From the NCBI GenBank assembly GCA_025058735.1, contig JANXDX010000004.1, positions 62,001 through 126,000 of the forward strand: a stretch of DNA of 64,000 nt, in the 5' to 3' direction. The notes below the pieces were generated by a model that was given only the letters and a program-made list of their open reading frames with translations, ran no database searches and was not told the origin of the DNA. Origin of the DNA: Archaeoglobaceae archaeon. GTDB taxonomy: Archaea; Halobacteriota; Archaeoglobi; Archaeoglobales; Archaeoglobaceae. How positions within the stretch are numbered: position 1 is the stretch's first letter; each line of letters starts with the position of its first letter. Shown here piece after piece: positions 8,613 through 16,966 of the stretch. Both the position numbers and the translations under genes were made by a program.

Positions 8613-9512
8613 ATGCTTCACAAGTTCGAAAGGTGTTTGCTTGGATTAGCAGTTGGAGATGCTTTAGGAATGCCCGTAGAAGGGTTGAGTAGAGAACAGA
8701 TAAAAAAAATTTATGGAGAGATAAACGATTTTTTACCATCTCCCTACAAAGATCTGGAAGCAGGTGAATTTACAGATGACACTGAACAAGCTTTACTTGT
8801 AGCAGAGGTAATAATAGAAAACTTGTTTTTTGATCCTGAAAAGTTTGCAGAAAAATTGAAAAATTGGTTTTTAAGAGCTAAAAGAATTGGTCCAACTTCT
8901 TCTAAAGCTATTCATAGACTTCTAATTGGTTACGATTGGAGAAGTTCTGGATTACCTAGCGATACTTGCGGTGCAGCTACTAGAGTAGCGCCGATAGGTT
9001 TAGTCTACAGTTTTAACTTAGATCTTGTCGAGAAGTATGCTGAAATCTCTGCAATTGTAACTCACAGGAGTGATGTAGCTATTGCTGCAGCTTCAGCTGT
9101 AGCTTTAGCAGTTACTTGCAATATTTTAGGATACAAAGATGATGAAATGTTGGAAATTGTTACAAAGAGAATAAAAGACGAAATTTTAGCAGATAAAATT
9201 TTGCTATCCTATGAAATAAAAAGTGAAGGATTGGACGTTGCAGTTGAAAAGATCGGAAACTCGATCTCATCTTACGATACAGTTCCAATAGCTTTTTACT
9301 GCTTCTTTTCTGGTAAAAATTTTGAAGAATCTTTAAAATTAGCAGCAAATGCTGGAGGAGATACAGATTCAATTGCTGCAATATGTGGAGCTTTGAAAGG
9401 ATCTGCTGGTTTTGAAATACCAAGAAGATGGCTTGAAAAGTTAAAAGATAGAGAAAGAATTCAAGAAATTTCCTCAAAACTTTTTGAAACTCACAGTTTG
9501 ATCTTGAGTTGA
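8613..9512 (+). CDS. ADP-ribosylglycohydrolase (DraG family)
   Basis: A 299-residue alpha-helical hydrolase that removes ADP-ribose from acceptors using two Mg ions. Metal-site motifs are intact: FTDDTEQA (T54-D55-D56-T57) near the N-terminus and GGDTDS (248-253) near the C-terminus. It starts at the ATG after a TATA-like TATATATTTATG at about 8580-8593. A 36-base gap separates it from CetZ on the same strand. No ADP-ribosyltransferase is visible in the window, so the acceptor is unknown. A macro-domain protein at 45.4 kb may share this chemistry. Confidence 0.92.
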   Translation: MLHKFERCLLGLAVGDALGMPVEGLSREQIKKIYGEINDFLPSPYKDLEAGEFTDDTEQALLVAEVIIENLFFDPEKFAEKLKNWFLRAKRIGPTSSKAIHRLLIGYDWRSSGLPSDTCGAATRVAPIGLVYSFNLDLVEKYAEISAIVTHRSDVAIAAASAVALAVTCNILGYKDDEMLEIVTKRIKDEILADKILLSYEIKSEGLDVAVEKIGNSISSYDTVPIAFYCFFSGKNFEESLKLAANAGGDTDSIAAICGALKGSAGFEIPRRWLEKLKDRERIQEISSKLFETHSLILS

Positions 9513-9548
9513 ACGAAGAATTTTTAAGTAAAAAGAATTAGTTTTTCT

Positions 9549-10706
9549 GTGAGGTTCTTTATCATAGGCTTTGGACAGGCCGGAGGGAAAATACTAGACA
9601 TGTTCTTAGAAAATGAAAAGAGAAGAGGATCTAAAATTAAGATGAGACATCTAGCTGTAAATACTGCAAGAACTGATTTGCTTGGATTAAAACATGTTCC
9701 AATGGAAGATAGAATTTTAATAGGGCAAACTGTTGTTAAGGGTCATGGAGTTGGAACCGACAATGAACTTGGAGCAAAGATAGCTGAGGATGAAATAGAA
9801 ACAATACTGAATGCAATAGATGAAAGAGGAACTCATGATATGGATGCATTCATAATAATAGCTGGTTTAGGCGGAGGAACTGGGAGTGGAGGAGCTCCTG
9901 TTCTTGCAAAGTATTTGTCAGAGATGTATTCTGAGCCTGCTTATTGTTTAGGCATAATACCTGCTCCAGAGGAGGGAAAGCTTTACTCTTTAAATGCAGC
10001 AAGAAGTATAGCATCTCTACTTAAATATGTTGACAGTTTAATACTTGTAGACAATGGAGCCTGGAAGTTTGAAGGATTAAGTTTAAGAGAATCTTTTGCA
10101 AAAATAAATGAAGAAATAGTAAGAAGACTGGCAATTTTATCGAGAGCTGGAGAACCTGTTGAGGAGGAACTTGTTGGAGAAATGGTTGTTGATAGCAGTG
10201 AAGTTATAAATACGCTGAAAGGAGGAGGAATAGCTTCGATAGGTTACGCAACTGCTCTAGCTGAAATACATAAGAAAAGCTTCTTCTCATTTTTTAAAAA
10301 TAAAAAAGATGAACTTGAACCGCTTGAAAATGATAAAGCTATAAAGATAGCTACACTAGTAAAGAGGGCTGCACTTGGAAGGTTAACGATTCCTTGTAAT
10401 ATAAAAAGTGCAGAAAAGGCTTTGATACTCATAGCCGGCCCCCCAGAACATTTAGATAGAAAAGGACTTGAAAAAGCAAAAATTTGGCTTGAAGAACAAA
10501 TATCTGGTATAGAAGTTAGAGCTGGAGATTATCCAACAAGGAGAACGAAATACGTAGCAGCATTAGTTGTCCTCGCAAACGTAACTGACATACCTAGACT
10601 AAAAGAATTGCAGAAACTTGCAATAGAAGCTAAAATTGAAACTGAAGAAATTGAAAAAAGCAAAAAAACTGAGATCTTTGATGAAGATATAGAACCACTC
10701 ATATGA
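9549..10706 (+). CDS. cetZ: Tubulin/FtsZ-family protein CetZ
   Basis: A 385-residue GTP-binding cytoskeletal protein. The tubulin signature loop is GLGGGTGSGGA (106-116) and the N-terminal strand-loop is FIIGFGQAGGK. The T7-loop region ESFAKINEEIVRRLAIL is of CetZ rather than FtsZ type. CetZ proteins shape cells and control motility in haloarchaea; the role in thermophiles is little known. GTG start. Its stop overlaps ubiX as ATGA. A charged C-terminal tail (about 360-385) may bind partners. Confidence 0.9.
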   Translation: MRFFIIGFGQAGGKILDMFLENEKRRGSKIKMRHLAVNTARTDLLGLKHVPMEDRILIGQTVVKGHGVGTDNELGAKIAEDEIETILNAIDERGTHDMDAFIIIAGLGGGTGSGGAPVLAKYLSEMYSEPAYCLGIIPAPEEGKLYSLNAARSIASLLKYVDSLILVDNGAWKFEGLSLRESFAKINEEIVRRLAILSRAGEPVEEELVGEMVVDSSEVINTLKGGGIASIGYATALAEIHKKSFFSFFKNKKDELEPLENDKAIKIATLVKRAALGRLTIPCNIKSAEKALILIAGPPEHLDRKGLEKAKIWLEEQISGIEVRAGDYPTRRTKYVAALVVLANVTDIPRLKELQKLAIEAKIETEEIEKSKKTEIFDEDIEPLI

Positions 10707-11254
10707 AATTTGTCGTAGCTTTAACAGGAGCATCTGGTCAAATAGTTGGTTTAAAATTGGTTGAGAGACTAAAAGAGCATGGAGAAGTCTATGTAATAAC
10801 AACAAGAGCTGCTAGAGTTACTTTGAAAGTTGAAACTGATTTTGATGAGATGTACGTTAAAAGCTTAGCTACAAAGTACTACGATGAGGATGAAATACAT
10901 GCTCCTCTAGCTAGTGGTTCCTTCAAATTCGATGCAATGGCAATAGTTCCTTGCAGCATGAAAACTGCATCAGCTATAGCAAATGGATTCACAGACAATC
11001 TAATCACAAGGGCTGCAGATGTAGCTTTAAAAGAAAGGAGAAAACTTTTACTTGCTGTAAGAGAAGCACCTATGAATGCAATTCATCTGAGAAACTTAGC
11101 AAAGCTTTCAGAAATAGGAGCGATCGTTTTTCCTCTGGTTATGAGCTTTTACACTAGACCAAAGAACTTAGAAGAGATGATAACTTTCACTGTAAGTAGG
11201 ATAATGGAACTCCTCGGAGTTGAGGTTGAATACAAGAGGTATGAACTGTCCTAG
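10703..11254 (+). CDS. ubiX: UbiX-family flavin prenyltransferase
   Basis: A 183-residue flavoprotein that attaches a prenyl group to FMN to make the cofactor of UbiD decarboxylases. It has the N-terminal GASG (9-12), the PCSMKTASAIANGFTDNLI segment typical of the FMN/prenyl-phosphate pocket, and the REAPMNAIHLRN motif. Length is normal. It overlaps cetZ by four bases and the small zinc ribbon by 14 bases, so all three are likely cotranslated. No UbiD is in the window; in archaea the cofactor supports decarboxylases of mevalonate or quinone routes. Confidence 0.92.
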   Translation: MKFVVALTGASGQIVGLKLVERLKEHGEVYVITTRAARVTLKVETDFDEMYVKSLATKYYDEDEIHAPLASGSFKFDAMAIVPCSMKTASAIANGFTDNLITRAADVALKERRKLLLAVREAPMNAIHLRNLAKLSEIGAIVFPLVMSFYTRPKNLEEMITFTVSRIMELLGVEVEYKRYELS

Positions 11255-11399
11255 GTGTAAGAGAGAAGAAGTAGATTTGAGGTATATAACATGGAATGGA
11301 TTTGAAGCTCGGAGATGTAGAATTTGCGGTCTTTACTTTTACGTTAAAGGTTCATCACTTATATTGAGCGTTGTTGAAAAGAGTGAGGAGGAAGAATAA
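11241..11399 (+). CDS. Small zinc-ribbon protein downstream of UbiX
   Basis: A 52-residue ORF starting MNCPRCKREEVDLRY. Cysteines C3-x2-C6 and C26-x2-C29 (RRCRICGLYFYV) form a rubredoxin-like zinc ribbon, followed by a short acidic tail. It starts inside the end of ubiX with ACAAGAGGT as a ribosome site. Its last 41 bases overlap the 3' end of the convergent B3/B4 gene. Paired CxxC motifs and the operon position make it likely real. Function unknown. Confidence 0.7.
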   Translation: MNCPRCKREEVDLRYITWNGFEARRCRICGLYFYVKGSSLILSVVEKSEEEE

Positions 11400-12081
11400 T
11401 TTTACAAGTTCCAGCTTTTCCTCCAGCTAGAGAAACTATGTATTGAGAAGCTTTTTTACAAGCCTCTAGAACTTTTTCAACCTCAACCCCTGGAACTCCG
11501 CATGCAACGATCAATACGTTTTTTGTAGATTCAGTGACCATTGTCAACTTTGAATCTCTGTAAGGATAAATGTGCAAAACTTTTTCATCGTCAGCCAAAA
11601 CTATTTGATTTTCCATTAGAATTTCTTCTTGTCCATCTATAGGATAAAACTTTTCTCCCCTTTTGGCAAACCTTATTCTTAAGTTACCTCTTATTTTGTC
11701 TAAATCGTATACACCTATTGGAATGAGCGTTTCAATGCTTGCAATGTTTCCAGCATCAACTACGTTGTTTATCAATGGAATTTTTCCTCTAAGTACTCTT
11801 CTAAGTAGAGCTTCACTACTTGGTCTCTGTTTAGTAGGATCAATTCCGATTTTCCAGTAAAAATTTCTAAAAGCTTTCATCGTTGGATCATCTTTTAAAT
11901 TTTCAATTCTGTATAATTTTCTGATTTCTTCGACAGCTTTGCTGAACAAATCTTCAGATCTTCGACTTTTAACAACTTCAACTCCTAAAACTTCATTTAT
12001 ACAAACAAATATTTCCTGCACGTTCACTTCAACTTCCACAGAAAATGTTGCAGAATAAATTATTTGTAGAAGTTTTTGCAA
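11359..12081 (-). CDS. B3/B4 domain protein (tRNA-synthetase beta-like editing fold)
   Basis: A 240-residue protein built mainly from the B3/B4 domain found in the beta chain of phenylalanyl-tRNA synthetase, where it edits Tyr-tRNA(Phe). Recognised by DPTKQRPSSEALLRR, then LINNVVDAGNIAS and LIPIGVYDLDKI, in order at about 90-150. Free-standing B3/B4 proteins occur in many prokaryotes; activity on D- or mischarged aminoacyl-tRNA is suggested but not settled. The 3' end overlaps the convergent zinc-ribbon gene by 41 bases. It has its own upstream region and no partner. Confidence 0.85.
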   Translation of the reverse strand: MQKLLQIIYSATFSVEVEVNVQEIFVCINEVLGVEVVKSRRSEDLFSKAVEEIRKLYRIENLKDDPTMKAFRNFYWKIGIDPTKQRPSSEALLRRVLRGKIPLINNVVDAGNIASIETLIPIGVYDLDKIRGNLRIRFAKRGEKFYPIDGQEEILMENQIVLADDEKVLHIYPYRDSKLTMVTESTKNVLIVACGVPGVEVEKVLEACKKASQYIVSLAGGKAGTCKIILPPHSFQQRSI

Positions 12082-12433
12082 AATCGTCGTATGATCACAC
12101 TTTTAGGTAAAGTTAAAACGTTTAAACTGCAAATTCCGTCGTTTTCATATCGCATTTGTATACTTCCTTTTACTAAAACAAGTCCTAAAATGTTTTAATT
12201 GTTTTCAAATTTACTTTTTGCACTTTTAAAGTCTCATGAAATTGTTGTAGTTGATTTTTCTGTTTCTTTCTTCTTACAAATTCACTTTGTTCTCTTATAT
12301 TCTCTCAGCACATCGTTGGAGTTGATCACTTATTGCGATCAATAGAGCGATAATCTTTAAAGGTATCAAAACTTCAGAAATACAGCTTTCAACTTTTTTC
12401 CAACTTCTTACATCATCCATGAATACTTCAGAG
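12082..12433. other. Intergenic region between B3/B4 gene and HdrD-like gene
   Basis: A 352-base stretch with no recognised gene. It must hold the promoter of the B3/B4 gene. It contains a minus-strand 41-codon ORF (listed separately) and, downstream of it on the same strand in another frame, a further open stretch of 39 codons rich in Lys and Gln (12160-12305). The two frames could be halves of a decayed gene, but in such A+T-rich DNA chance is also plausible. A small inverted repeat TTGATC-N9-GATCAA lies near 12320-12340. Confidence 0.35.
12295..12420 (-). CDS. Possible 41-residue protein after the HdrD-like gene
   Basis: ATG-started frame beginning MDDVRSWKKVESCISEVL, then a hydrophobic stretch LIPLKIIALLIAI that could be a short membrane helix. 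It lies 13 bases after the stop of the HdrD-like gene on the same strand, so it could be the last cistron of that unit. No good Shine-Dalgarno sequence is seen and I recognise no family. It may instead be a chance ORF or the front half of a decayed gene. Confidence 0.25.
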   Translation of the reverse strand: MDDVRSWKKVESCISEVLIPLKIIALLIAISDQLQRCAERI

Positions 12434-13690
12434 TTAATCGAAAATTAATGCATTTGCAACCAAATCAACTACTCCAACACAAACTATTTCTTCAGAGATC
12501 TCTGAAATTACTCTTTTACAGTTGCTGCATGGAGCACAAACGTACTTCTTTGGAAAATTTTTAAGTGCGTTCATGATTTGCTCGAACTTCATCTTCGTTG
12601 AAACTTTAATTCTAAAATCTCTCATCGAATCAATAACTGCTAGACCACCACCGCCGCCGCAGCAATAGTTGTAGATTCCGTTTGGATTCATTTCTATGAA
12701 TTTGCTGCAAACTTTTTTCAGTATTTTTCTTTGAGGTTCTACAATTCCAAGTTTTCTAACTATGTTGCATGGATCGTGTAGAGTTACTGGGAAATTGTTC
12801 TTTTCTGGATCTAGTTCTAGTTCCTTAACTAATTTCCAAAGTAAAGGGAGGTAACTTTCTCTCTTTATCTCACTTTCAACTGGAATAAGTGCTTTATGTG
12901 CATGGCCACATTCACCTACAACAATTTTTTCTACATCCAGTTCTCTAGCAATTTCCAGATGCCTCTCAACTATTCTTAAATACTGAAAATCGTCGTACCA
13001 CAGACCGTAGTTTACAGCATCTCCTTTACTACTCAAAGTCCAATCTAATCCGGCTTTTTCAAAAATAACTACGAAAGATTCTATACATTCAATTCTTGAA
13101 AAGAAATCTCCAGCGTTGTTGATCAAGAGTATCTCAGCTCTCTTTTTATCTACGGGGATTTTTACTTCTATTCCAAACCTTTCGGCAATATCTTCTTCCA
13201 TGAATTTTACTATATTTTTGAATCCATCAACACTTAACCCAGTGTGGTAACCTGTATTTAACTGTTTAACAGTACCTTCATGCAAGGCCTTTGGAGCAAT
13301 ACCGAATTCTTGTGAAAAGAATTTTCTTATTTCTCTAGCTATCAATCCATTTTCTAAGCTCAAAGGACAGAAGAGTTTACACCTCATGCACAAGTTGCAG
13401 CGATAAGCTAGTTCTATTAAATTTGAGTTTTTGTTTTGTTTTTTAAGTTTTTTCAAAATTTTTGCTCTATAAGTTGGCTTGTAAATTTCTTTTTTACTCG
13501 ATAGGTATATGTGGCAAGCTTTGTCGCAAGTTTTGCAGTTTGTACAGTATTTCAGAGAAACTTCTAATGGAACTGCTAACCAGTTAGCTTCTCTATCGAA
13601 CAATTTTTTCAGTTCAAAGTTTGGAATTTCTTCATCTACTGCTCTGTACTCATCTATCATATCTGATGTGAGGTGCGTTCCATTTTTCAA
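12434..13690 (-). CDS. HdrD/DsrK-like iron-sulfur oxidoreductase subunit
   Basis: A 418-residue soluble protein with two ferredoxin motifs near the N-terminus (CTNCKTCDKAC and CNLCMRCKLFCP) and one full CCG domain near the C-terminus (HDPC, then CCGGGGG, then CAPCSNC). CCG cysteines ligate the noncubane cluster used for heterodisulfide or DsrC-trisulfide chemistry. The first CCG copy is reduced to GECGHAHK. It overlaps the upstream NarI-like gene by 41 bases. The pair resembles HdrDE, DsrMK or TmcBC modules that pass menaquinol electrons to a cytoplasmic disulfide. Exact substrate unknown. Confidence 0.87.
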   Translation of the reverse strand: MKNGTHLTSDMIDEYRAVDEEIPNFELKKLFDREANWLAVPLEVSLKYCTNCKTCDKACHIYLSSKKEIYKPTYRAKILKKLKKQNKNSNLIELAYRCNLCMRCKLFCPLSLENGLIAREIRKFFSQEFGIAPKALHEGTVKQLNTGYHTGLSVDGFKNIVKFMEEDIAERFGIEVKIPVDKKRAEILLINNAGDFFSRIECIESFVVIFEKAGLDWTLSSKGDAVNYGLWYDDFQYLRIVERHLEIARELDVEKIVVGECGHAHKALIPVESEIKRESYLPLLWKLVKELELDPEKNNFPVTLHDPCNIVRKLGIVEPQRKILKKVCSKFIEMNPNGIYNYCCGGGGGLAVIDSMRDFRIKVSTKMKFEQIMNALKNFPKKYVCAPCSNCKRVISEISEEIVCVGVVDLVANALIFD

Positions 13691-14162
13691 AGTTTACCTT
13701 AAAACTCTTCTTTACTTTACCAAAAAATAGAAGGAAGTGTGACAACTTGGTCAGAAAAATGAAAAGCAAAAATGAAAAAATTATCAAGTGGAAGATGAAG
13801 AGCAAAAAACCTTCTGCTAAAATACCTAGGGTTGTTATAGATAGAATGATAACTAGGTTTATGCTCTCCTCCAAAGAAGTAAAAAGTCTATATAAGAGAA
13901 GGAGAGAACCGAAAAACAAGATCAATGAAACTGCTGCGTAGAAAATTGCCTCAATTTCTAAATGCATTAGATGTACGGAAATTATGTGCAGGATGCTCCA
14001 AAGGATGAAAAGATAGACCCCTATGTGGAATGGATAAGATAGACTCCACAAAAATTTGTTGTGTAAAAAAAGTTTTCTAAAAAAGATTATCTCTAAAAAT
14101 TTTTGTTGTTCGTAGTTTTCAGAGTAGATCGGTTGAATCCATGGACATATTGGCTTAATCAT
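13650..14162 (-). CDS. NarI/DsrM-like membrane cytochrome b subunit, short
   Basis: About 170 residues with four hydrophobic segments: SYPFHIGVYLFILWSILHII, then about 88-112, then two packed in IILSITTLGILAEG through FIFLTKLSHFLLFF. Membrane histidines (FH, LH, FH, SH) are candidate b-heme ligands. A TTG at 14183 is possible, but TATA-like ATATTTATAC at 14182-14191 lies about 25 bases before the ATG at 14162, so I choose that start. Family members normally have five or six helices; this one seems to lack the first. It overlaps the HdrD-like gene, indicating one complex. Confidence 0.7.
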   Translation of the reverse strand: MIKPICPWIQPIYSENYEQQKFLEIIFFRKLFLHNKFLWSLSYPFHIGVYLFILWSILHIISVHLMHLEIEAIFYAAVSLILFFGSLLLLYRLFTSLEESINLVIILSITTLGILAEGFLLFIFHLIIFSFLLFIFLTKLSHFLLFFGKVKKSFKVNFEKWNAPHIRYDR

Positions 14163-14721
14163 TGATTTTTGGCTTATTACCAAGTATAAATATGTTTTGG
14201 TCGATTCTGTTATTGAAATAAAAGATCTCTCAGATGTCGCAACTCCTCTAGATCTTTTAAAGTCGTTCCATCGTCCTTAAATCTGTCTAGGATTAAATCT
14301 AACTTTTCTATTTCTGTTTTCAAATGGTGGTACTACATAGTTACCAAGCTTTTGATGGTACTTAGAGTATACTTCACCTATCTTGTCGAACTTTGTCGTT
14401 TTTATATCTGAGCCTTACATTCATACTAAAAAAGCACATGCTTGAAGCACGTTTAGGGCTGAAAAAGCTTTTTTAGTTCATTGTCTATCTTTAAGACAAT
14501 TCCAACACTTCTTAATTTTTTAGCTTGTATTTTTTTATTATATTAGTTTGTTTAATTTTCACAACACGTGTATCGGATTTTCTTGCAGAAGTTCTTATTC
14601 TTCAGAAGTTATTTCTTAACTTTTTAGCAGCTGCAGTACCGAGAAAGTTATGAAAGCTATCGATTCGCGAACCTTTTAATTTAGCTCTTTAATAAAGAAT
14701 TAAAAATAATAAAATATTAAT
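14163..14721. other. Long gene-poor region with traces of decayed coding sequence
   Basis: A 559-base stretch, the longest without a recognised gene. On the minus strand two overlapping open frames (14210-14332, and 14277 to about 14411) read like protein but in different frames; the first ends with an acidic-basic helix KLDLILDRFKDDG. This may be a relic with frameshifts. A hairpin at 14425-14477 is listed separately. The promoter of the NarI-like gene lies at the left end. I see no tRNA or repeat family. Confidence 0.35.
14425..14477. repeat. Hairpin with perfect 11-base stem
   Basis: ACTAAAAAAGC (14425-14435) and GCTTTTTTAGT (14467-14477) are exact reverse complements separated by 31 bases. 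The loop contains TGCTTGAAGCA, itself nearly palindromic. It could be a bidirectional terminator, part of a small RNA, or a remnant of a small inverted-repeat element. No neighbouring gene end is adjacent. Confidence 0.4.
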
Positions 14722-15243
14722 TTAAATATCAAATTTGTTAGAGATGAAAGGTAGAAGAGCCATTATTACGGCAATTCTAGAAAGTTCAATTCTAGAAACA
14801 ACACCTTTGCTAAGATAGTAAATTGCTCCAAATTTTTTTCCAAGATTTTTTATACCAGTCATTTCTTCCATAACTTTACCTACTTCCCTTCCCTTCAAAA
14901 CTTCTTCAACAACTTTTCTAGGATACTCAAAACCTGGGCCAAAACCTATTGAAAGTTTTTCACCGTTGTAAACTGCTGCAACTTGGAAGTCCATGTATCC
15001 TGTAGAAGTGTATGGAACTTTAAAAAGGCCAGCTTCAATTCCTACACTAAAATTAAAATCTTTTTTGTAGCATTTTTTAGCTCTTTCAATAGCACCTAAA
15101 ATTGTTTGCTCGTTGAAAGGTTGTAGAGGTATTGATGTTTTAACTTCAAACGGATGTATATCAACTTTACCAAAGAACTCCTCGAAAGCTTTTCTAACTC
15201 CTTCAATTTTCGTTGGATTTTTCGATCCTACAGCAACTTTCAC
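14722..15243 (-). CDS. Inosine/xanthosine triphosphatase (YjjX/DUF84 family)
   Basis: A 173-residue house-cleaning nucleotidase that hydrolyses non-canonical ITP/XTP. Starts KVAVGSKNPTKIEGV, the phosphate-binding SKNPTK motif, followed by FNEQTILGAIERA and SVGIEAGLF, all characteristic of the family. It overlaps endA by four bases (start within the endA stop). It forms the tail of the leftward TatD-EndA-YjjX unit. A long gene-poor region follows. ATG start and full length. Confidence 0.9.
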   Translation of the reverse strand: MKVAVGSKNPTKIEGVRKAFEEFFGKVDIHPFEVKTSIPLQPFNEQTILGAIERAKKCYKKDFNFSVGIEAGLFKVPYTSTGYMDFQVAAVYNGEKLSIGFGPGFEYPRKVVEEVLKGREVGKVMEEMTGIKNLGKKFGAIYYLSKGVVSRIELSRIAVIMALLPFISNKFDI

Positions 15244-16136
15244 AACTTTACCCTCTCAACTTTCAAGTAAAAACTCCCAACGACGAAAAGCATCGTTTTT
15301 CTAACGTTTTGTGCAAGCCTTACAGCTCTAACTATTTCGTTTAACTTGAACTCTTTATCGTCAGCTATTGTTATCAAATACTTTGAATGTGGAAGATCTA
15401 AAACACTTGAAACTTTTTCATACGCTCTAAAATCACTACCAAACTTGAAACCAGTCTTCACAATCAATCCCCTCTTTTTTAAATCTTCGTACACTTCAAG
15501 TTTTCTCTTTATTTCATCTTCGACTTCAAAGTTGTTCATCTTCAGAACACCTTTCTTAGCCAAGTAAGCAGCTTCAACGAGAGAGAGTGTTACAAACTTT
15601 TTTCTTTCACTTCCATAAAAATGAAGGTTGAAGATTTCCTTGTCTTTAACAAAGACAGTGTTTCCTACTAGTATTCCATCGAAAGGTTTCAAAATTTCTT
15701 TTTGTTCTCCAAGAGGTTCATAAATTGACAAACTGTAGTAAGTTACTTCACTTTCCTCATCAACTACTGCAATTGTAAAGTTTGGAAATTTCTTACAGAA
15801 TTCAATTAATTCAGACAGTTTAATTTTTTCCTTTTCGTACAAAGGCATGTAAACTTTTTTTCCAACCAAAAATTTTCCATTTATTCTAACTTTAATTCCC
15901 TTATTTCTTAGATCTTCAAAAACGAAGTACATAGTTTCAAAGTTTTCAACACAGCTTTTAGCCCATTTGAAAAGTTCTTCTAATTCAGCAAAGAAATAAT
16001 CCATGTTCAACTGCAAATAGACAGCTTCTATTGGATGCAAATATATTTTGTCTTCCATCCTTAAACCAAAACCATCTTTCAAAATTTTTGAATCTGCAGA
16101 AATTACAGCGCAGTTACCTAAGATCTTGCCCTTCAT
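15240..16136 (-). CDS. endA: tRNA-intron splicing endonuclease EndA
   Basis: A 298-residue endonuclease that cuts bulge-helix-bulge introns from archaeal tRNAs. Its length shows the two-repeat homodimer form, with a degenerate N-terminal copy and a catalytic C-terminal copy. The catalytic triad is visible as Tyr239 (FRAYEK), His250 (LPHSKYL) and Lys280 (NVRKTML), with gaps of 11 and 30 residues, the spacing I recall for the Archaeoglobus fulgidus enzyme. ATG start overlaps the TatD-family stop as ATGA. Neither tRNA gene in the window has an intron. Confidence 0.95.
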   Translation of the reverse strand: MKGKILGNCAVISADSKILKDGFGLRMEDKIYLHPIEAVYLQLNMDYFFAELEELFKWAKSCVENFETMYFVFEDLRNKGIKVRINGKFLVGKKVYMPLYEKEKIKLSELIEFCKKFPNFTIAVVDEESEVTYYSLSIYEPLGEQKEILKPFDGILVGNTVFVKDKEIFNLHFYGSERKKFVTLSLVEAAYLAKKGVLKMNNFEVEDEIKRKLEVYEDLKKRGLIVKTGFKFGSDFRAYEKVSSVLDLPHSKYLITIADDKEFKLNEIVRAVRLAQNVRKTMLFVVGSFYLKVERVKL

Positions 16137-16951
16137 AACTCTACACCGTAAACTTTCTCAACATTTTCGACACAAACTTTGTAAGCTACATCTTCGTAAC
16201 CTCTAGCTACAAGTTCTTTTATCTTTTTTGGTACAGTCTTTGGCCCTAAAACAGCTCCAGGTCTATCTTTATCATCTAGATAATCTGTTTCTACAAAAAA
16301 TCTACTTCCCTGTTCTGCAGCTTTTAAAACGTTGTTTTCACTAGCTATTACTGAAGGAAAAATACCAATTTCTTCAAAATCTTTTATTAGAGGAGGAGAA
16401 AAATGTTTTACTATCTTATCAATTTTGAATCCTACTTTTTTTGCTATCTCAACTATCTCCTCCATTCCTTCTCTAGAATAACTTTCTGTATGAAGCTGTA
16501 CTGCACAGTTTGCATCTTTTGCAACTTCAAAAGCATGCATAAGAACTTTGTTGCTGAGTTTCCAGACTTTCTCACTTACACTGTAATGAGGTCTTCCACT
16601 TTTTATAGCTACAGCTTTTCCCTCTAAAACGTATTTAACTGCAACATCTAAAGCTTCCATCATTATTTCTGCAGCCTTTTCAACTCCATACCTACTCCCA
16701 AGGACAGTTATTTCAGCAGGATGAACACTTAGAATTGCATAGGCTTTAACGATCTTTTTAGCTTTTTCAACCAATTTTACATGTTCATCAAAAGCTACAG
16801 AGAAATCTTTTCCAGTTTTTGGAACAAAGTTGTAGTGATGACTTAGGAGTGAAACTAAGAAAACGTGCGTCCCTCCAGCAGCTTTGAATTCTTCCAAAGC
16901 TTTCAAGCGTAAATGGTTGTATAAATGCATGTGGTTATCGGTTATTATCAT
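16133..16951 (-). CDS. TatD-family metal-dependent hydrolase
   Basis: A 272-residue TIM-barrel amidohydrolase-like protein. Metal ligands are the N-terminal D5-x-H7-x-H9 (TDNHMHLYNH), AVQLHTES near residue 155, KHFSPP near 188, and VETDYLDD near 222. Family members include 3'-5' DNases and other hydrolases; the archaeal branch is uncharacterised. TATA-like element at about 16955-16965 is absent; a 15-base gap separates it from ychF, so it may be part of that unit. Substrate not predictable. Confidence 0.85.
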   Translation of the reverse strand: MIITDNHMHLYNHLRLKALEEFKAAGGTHVFLVSLLSHHYNFVPKTGKDFSVAFDEHVKLVEKAKKIVKAYAILSVHPAEITVLGSRYGVEKAAEIMMEALDVAVKYVLEGKAVAIKSGRPHYSVSEKVWKLSNKVLMHAFEVAKDANCAVQLHTESYSREGMEEIVEIAKKVGFKIDKIVKHFSPPLIKDFEEIGIFPSVIASENNVLKAAEQGSRFFVETDYLDDKDRPGAVLGPKTVPKKIKELVARGYEDVAYKVCVENVEKVYGVEL

Positions 16952-16966
16952 ATAACTTTAAAACCA

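Noticed and set aside
9160-9477. Leu/Gln-rich antisense frame in the ADP-ribosylglycohydrolase gene
   Set aside because: It is a low-complexity shadow of the real gene with no ribosome site and no recognisable domain.
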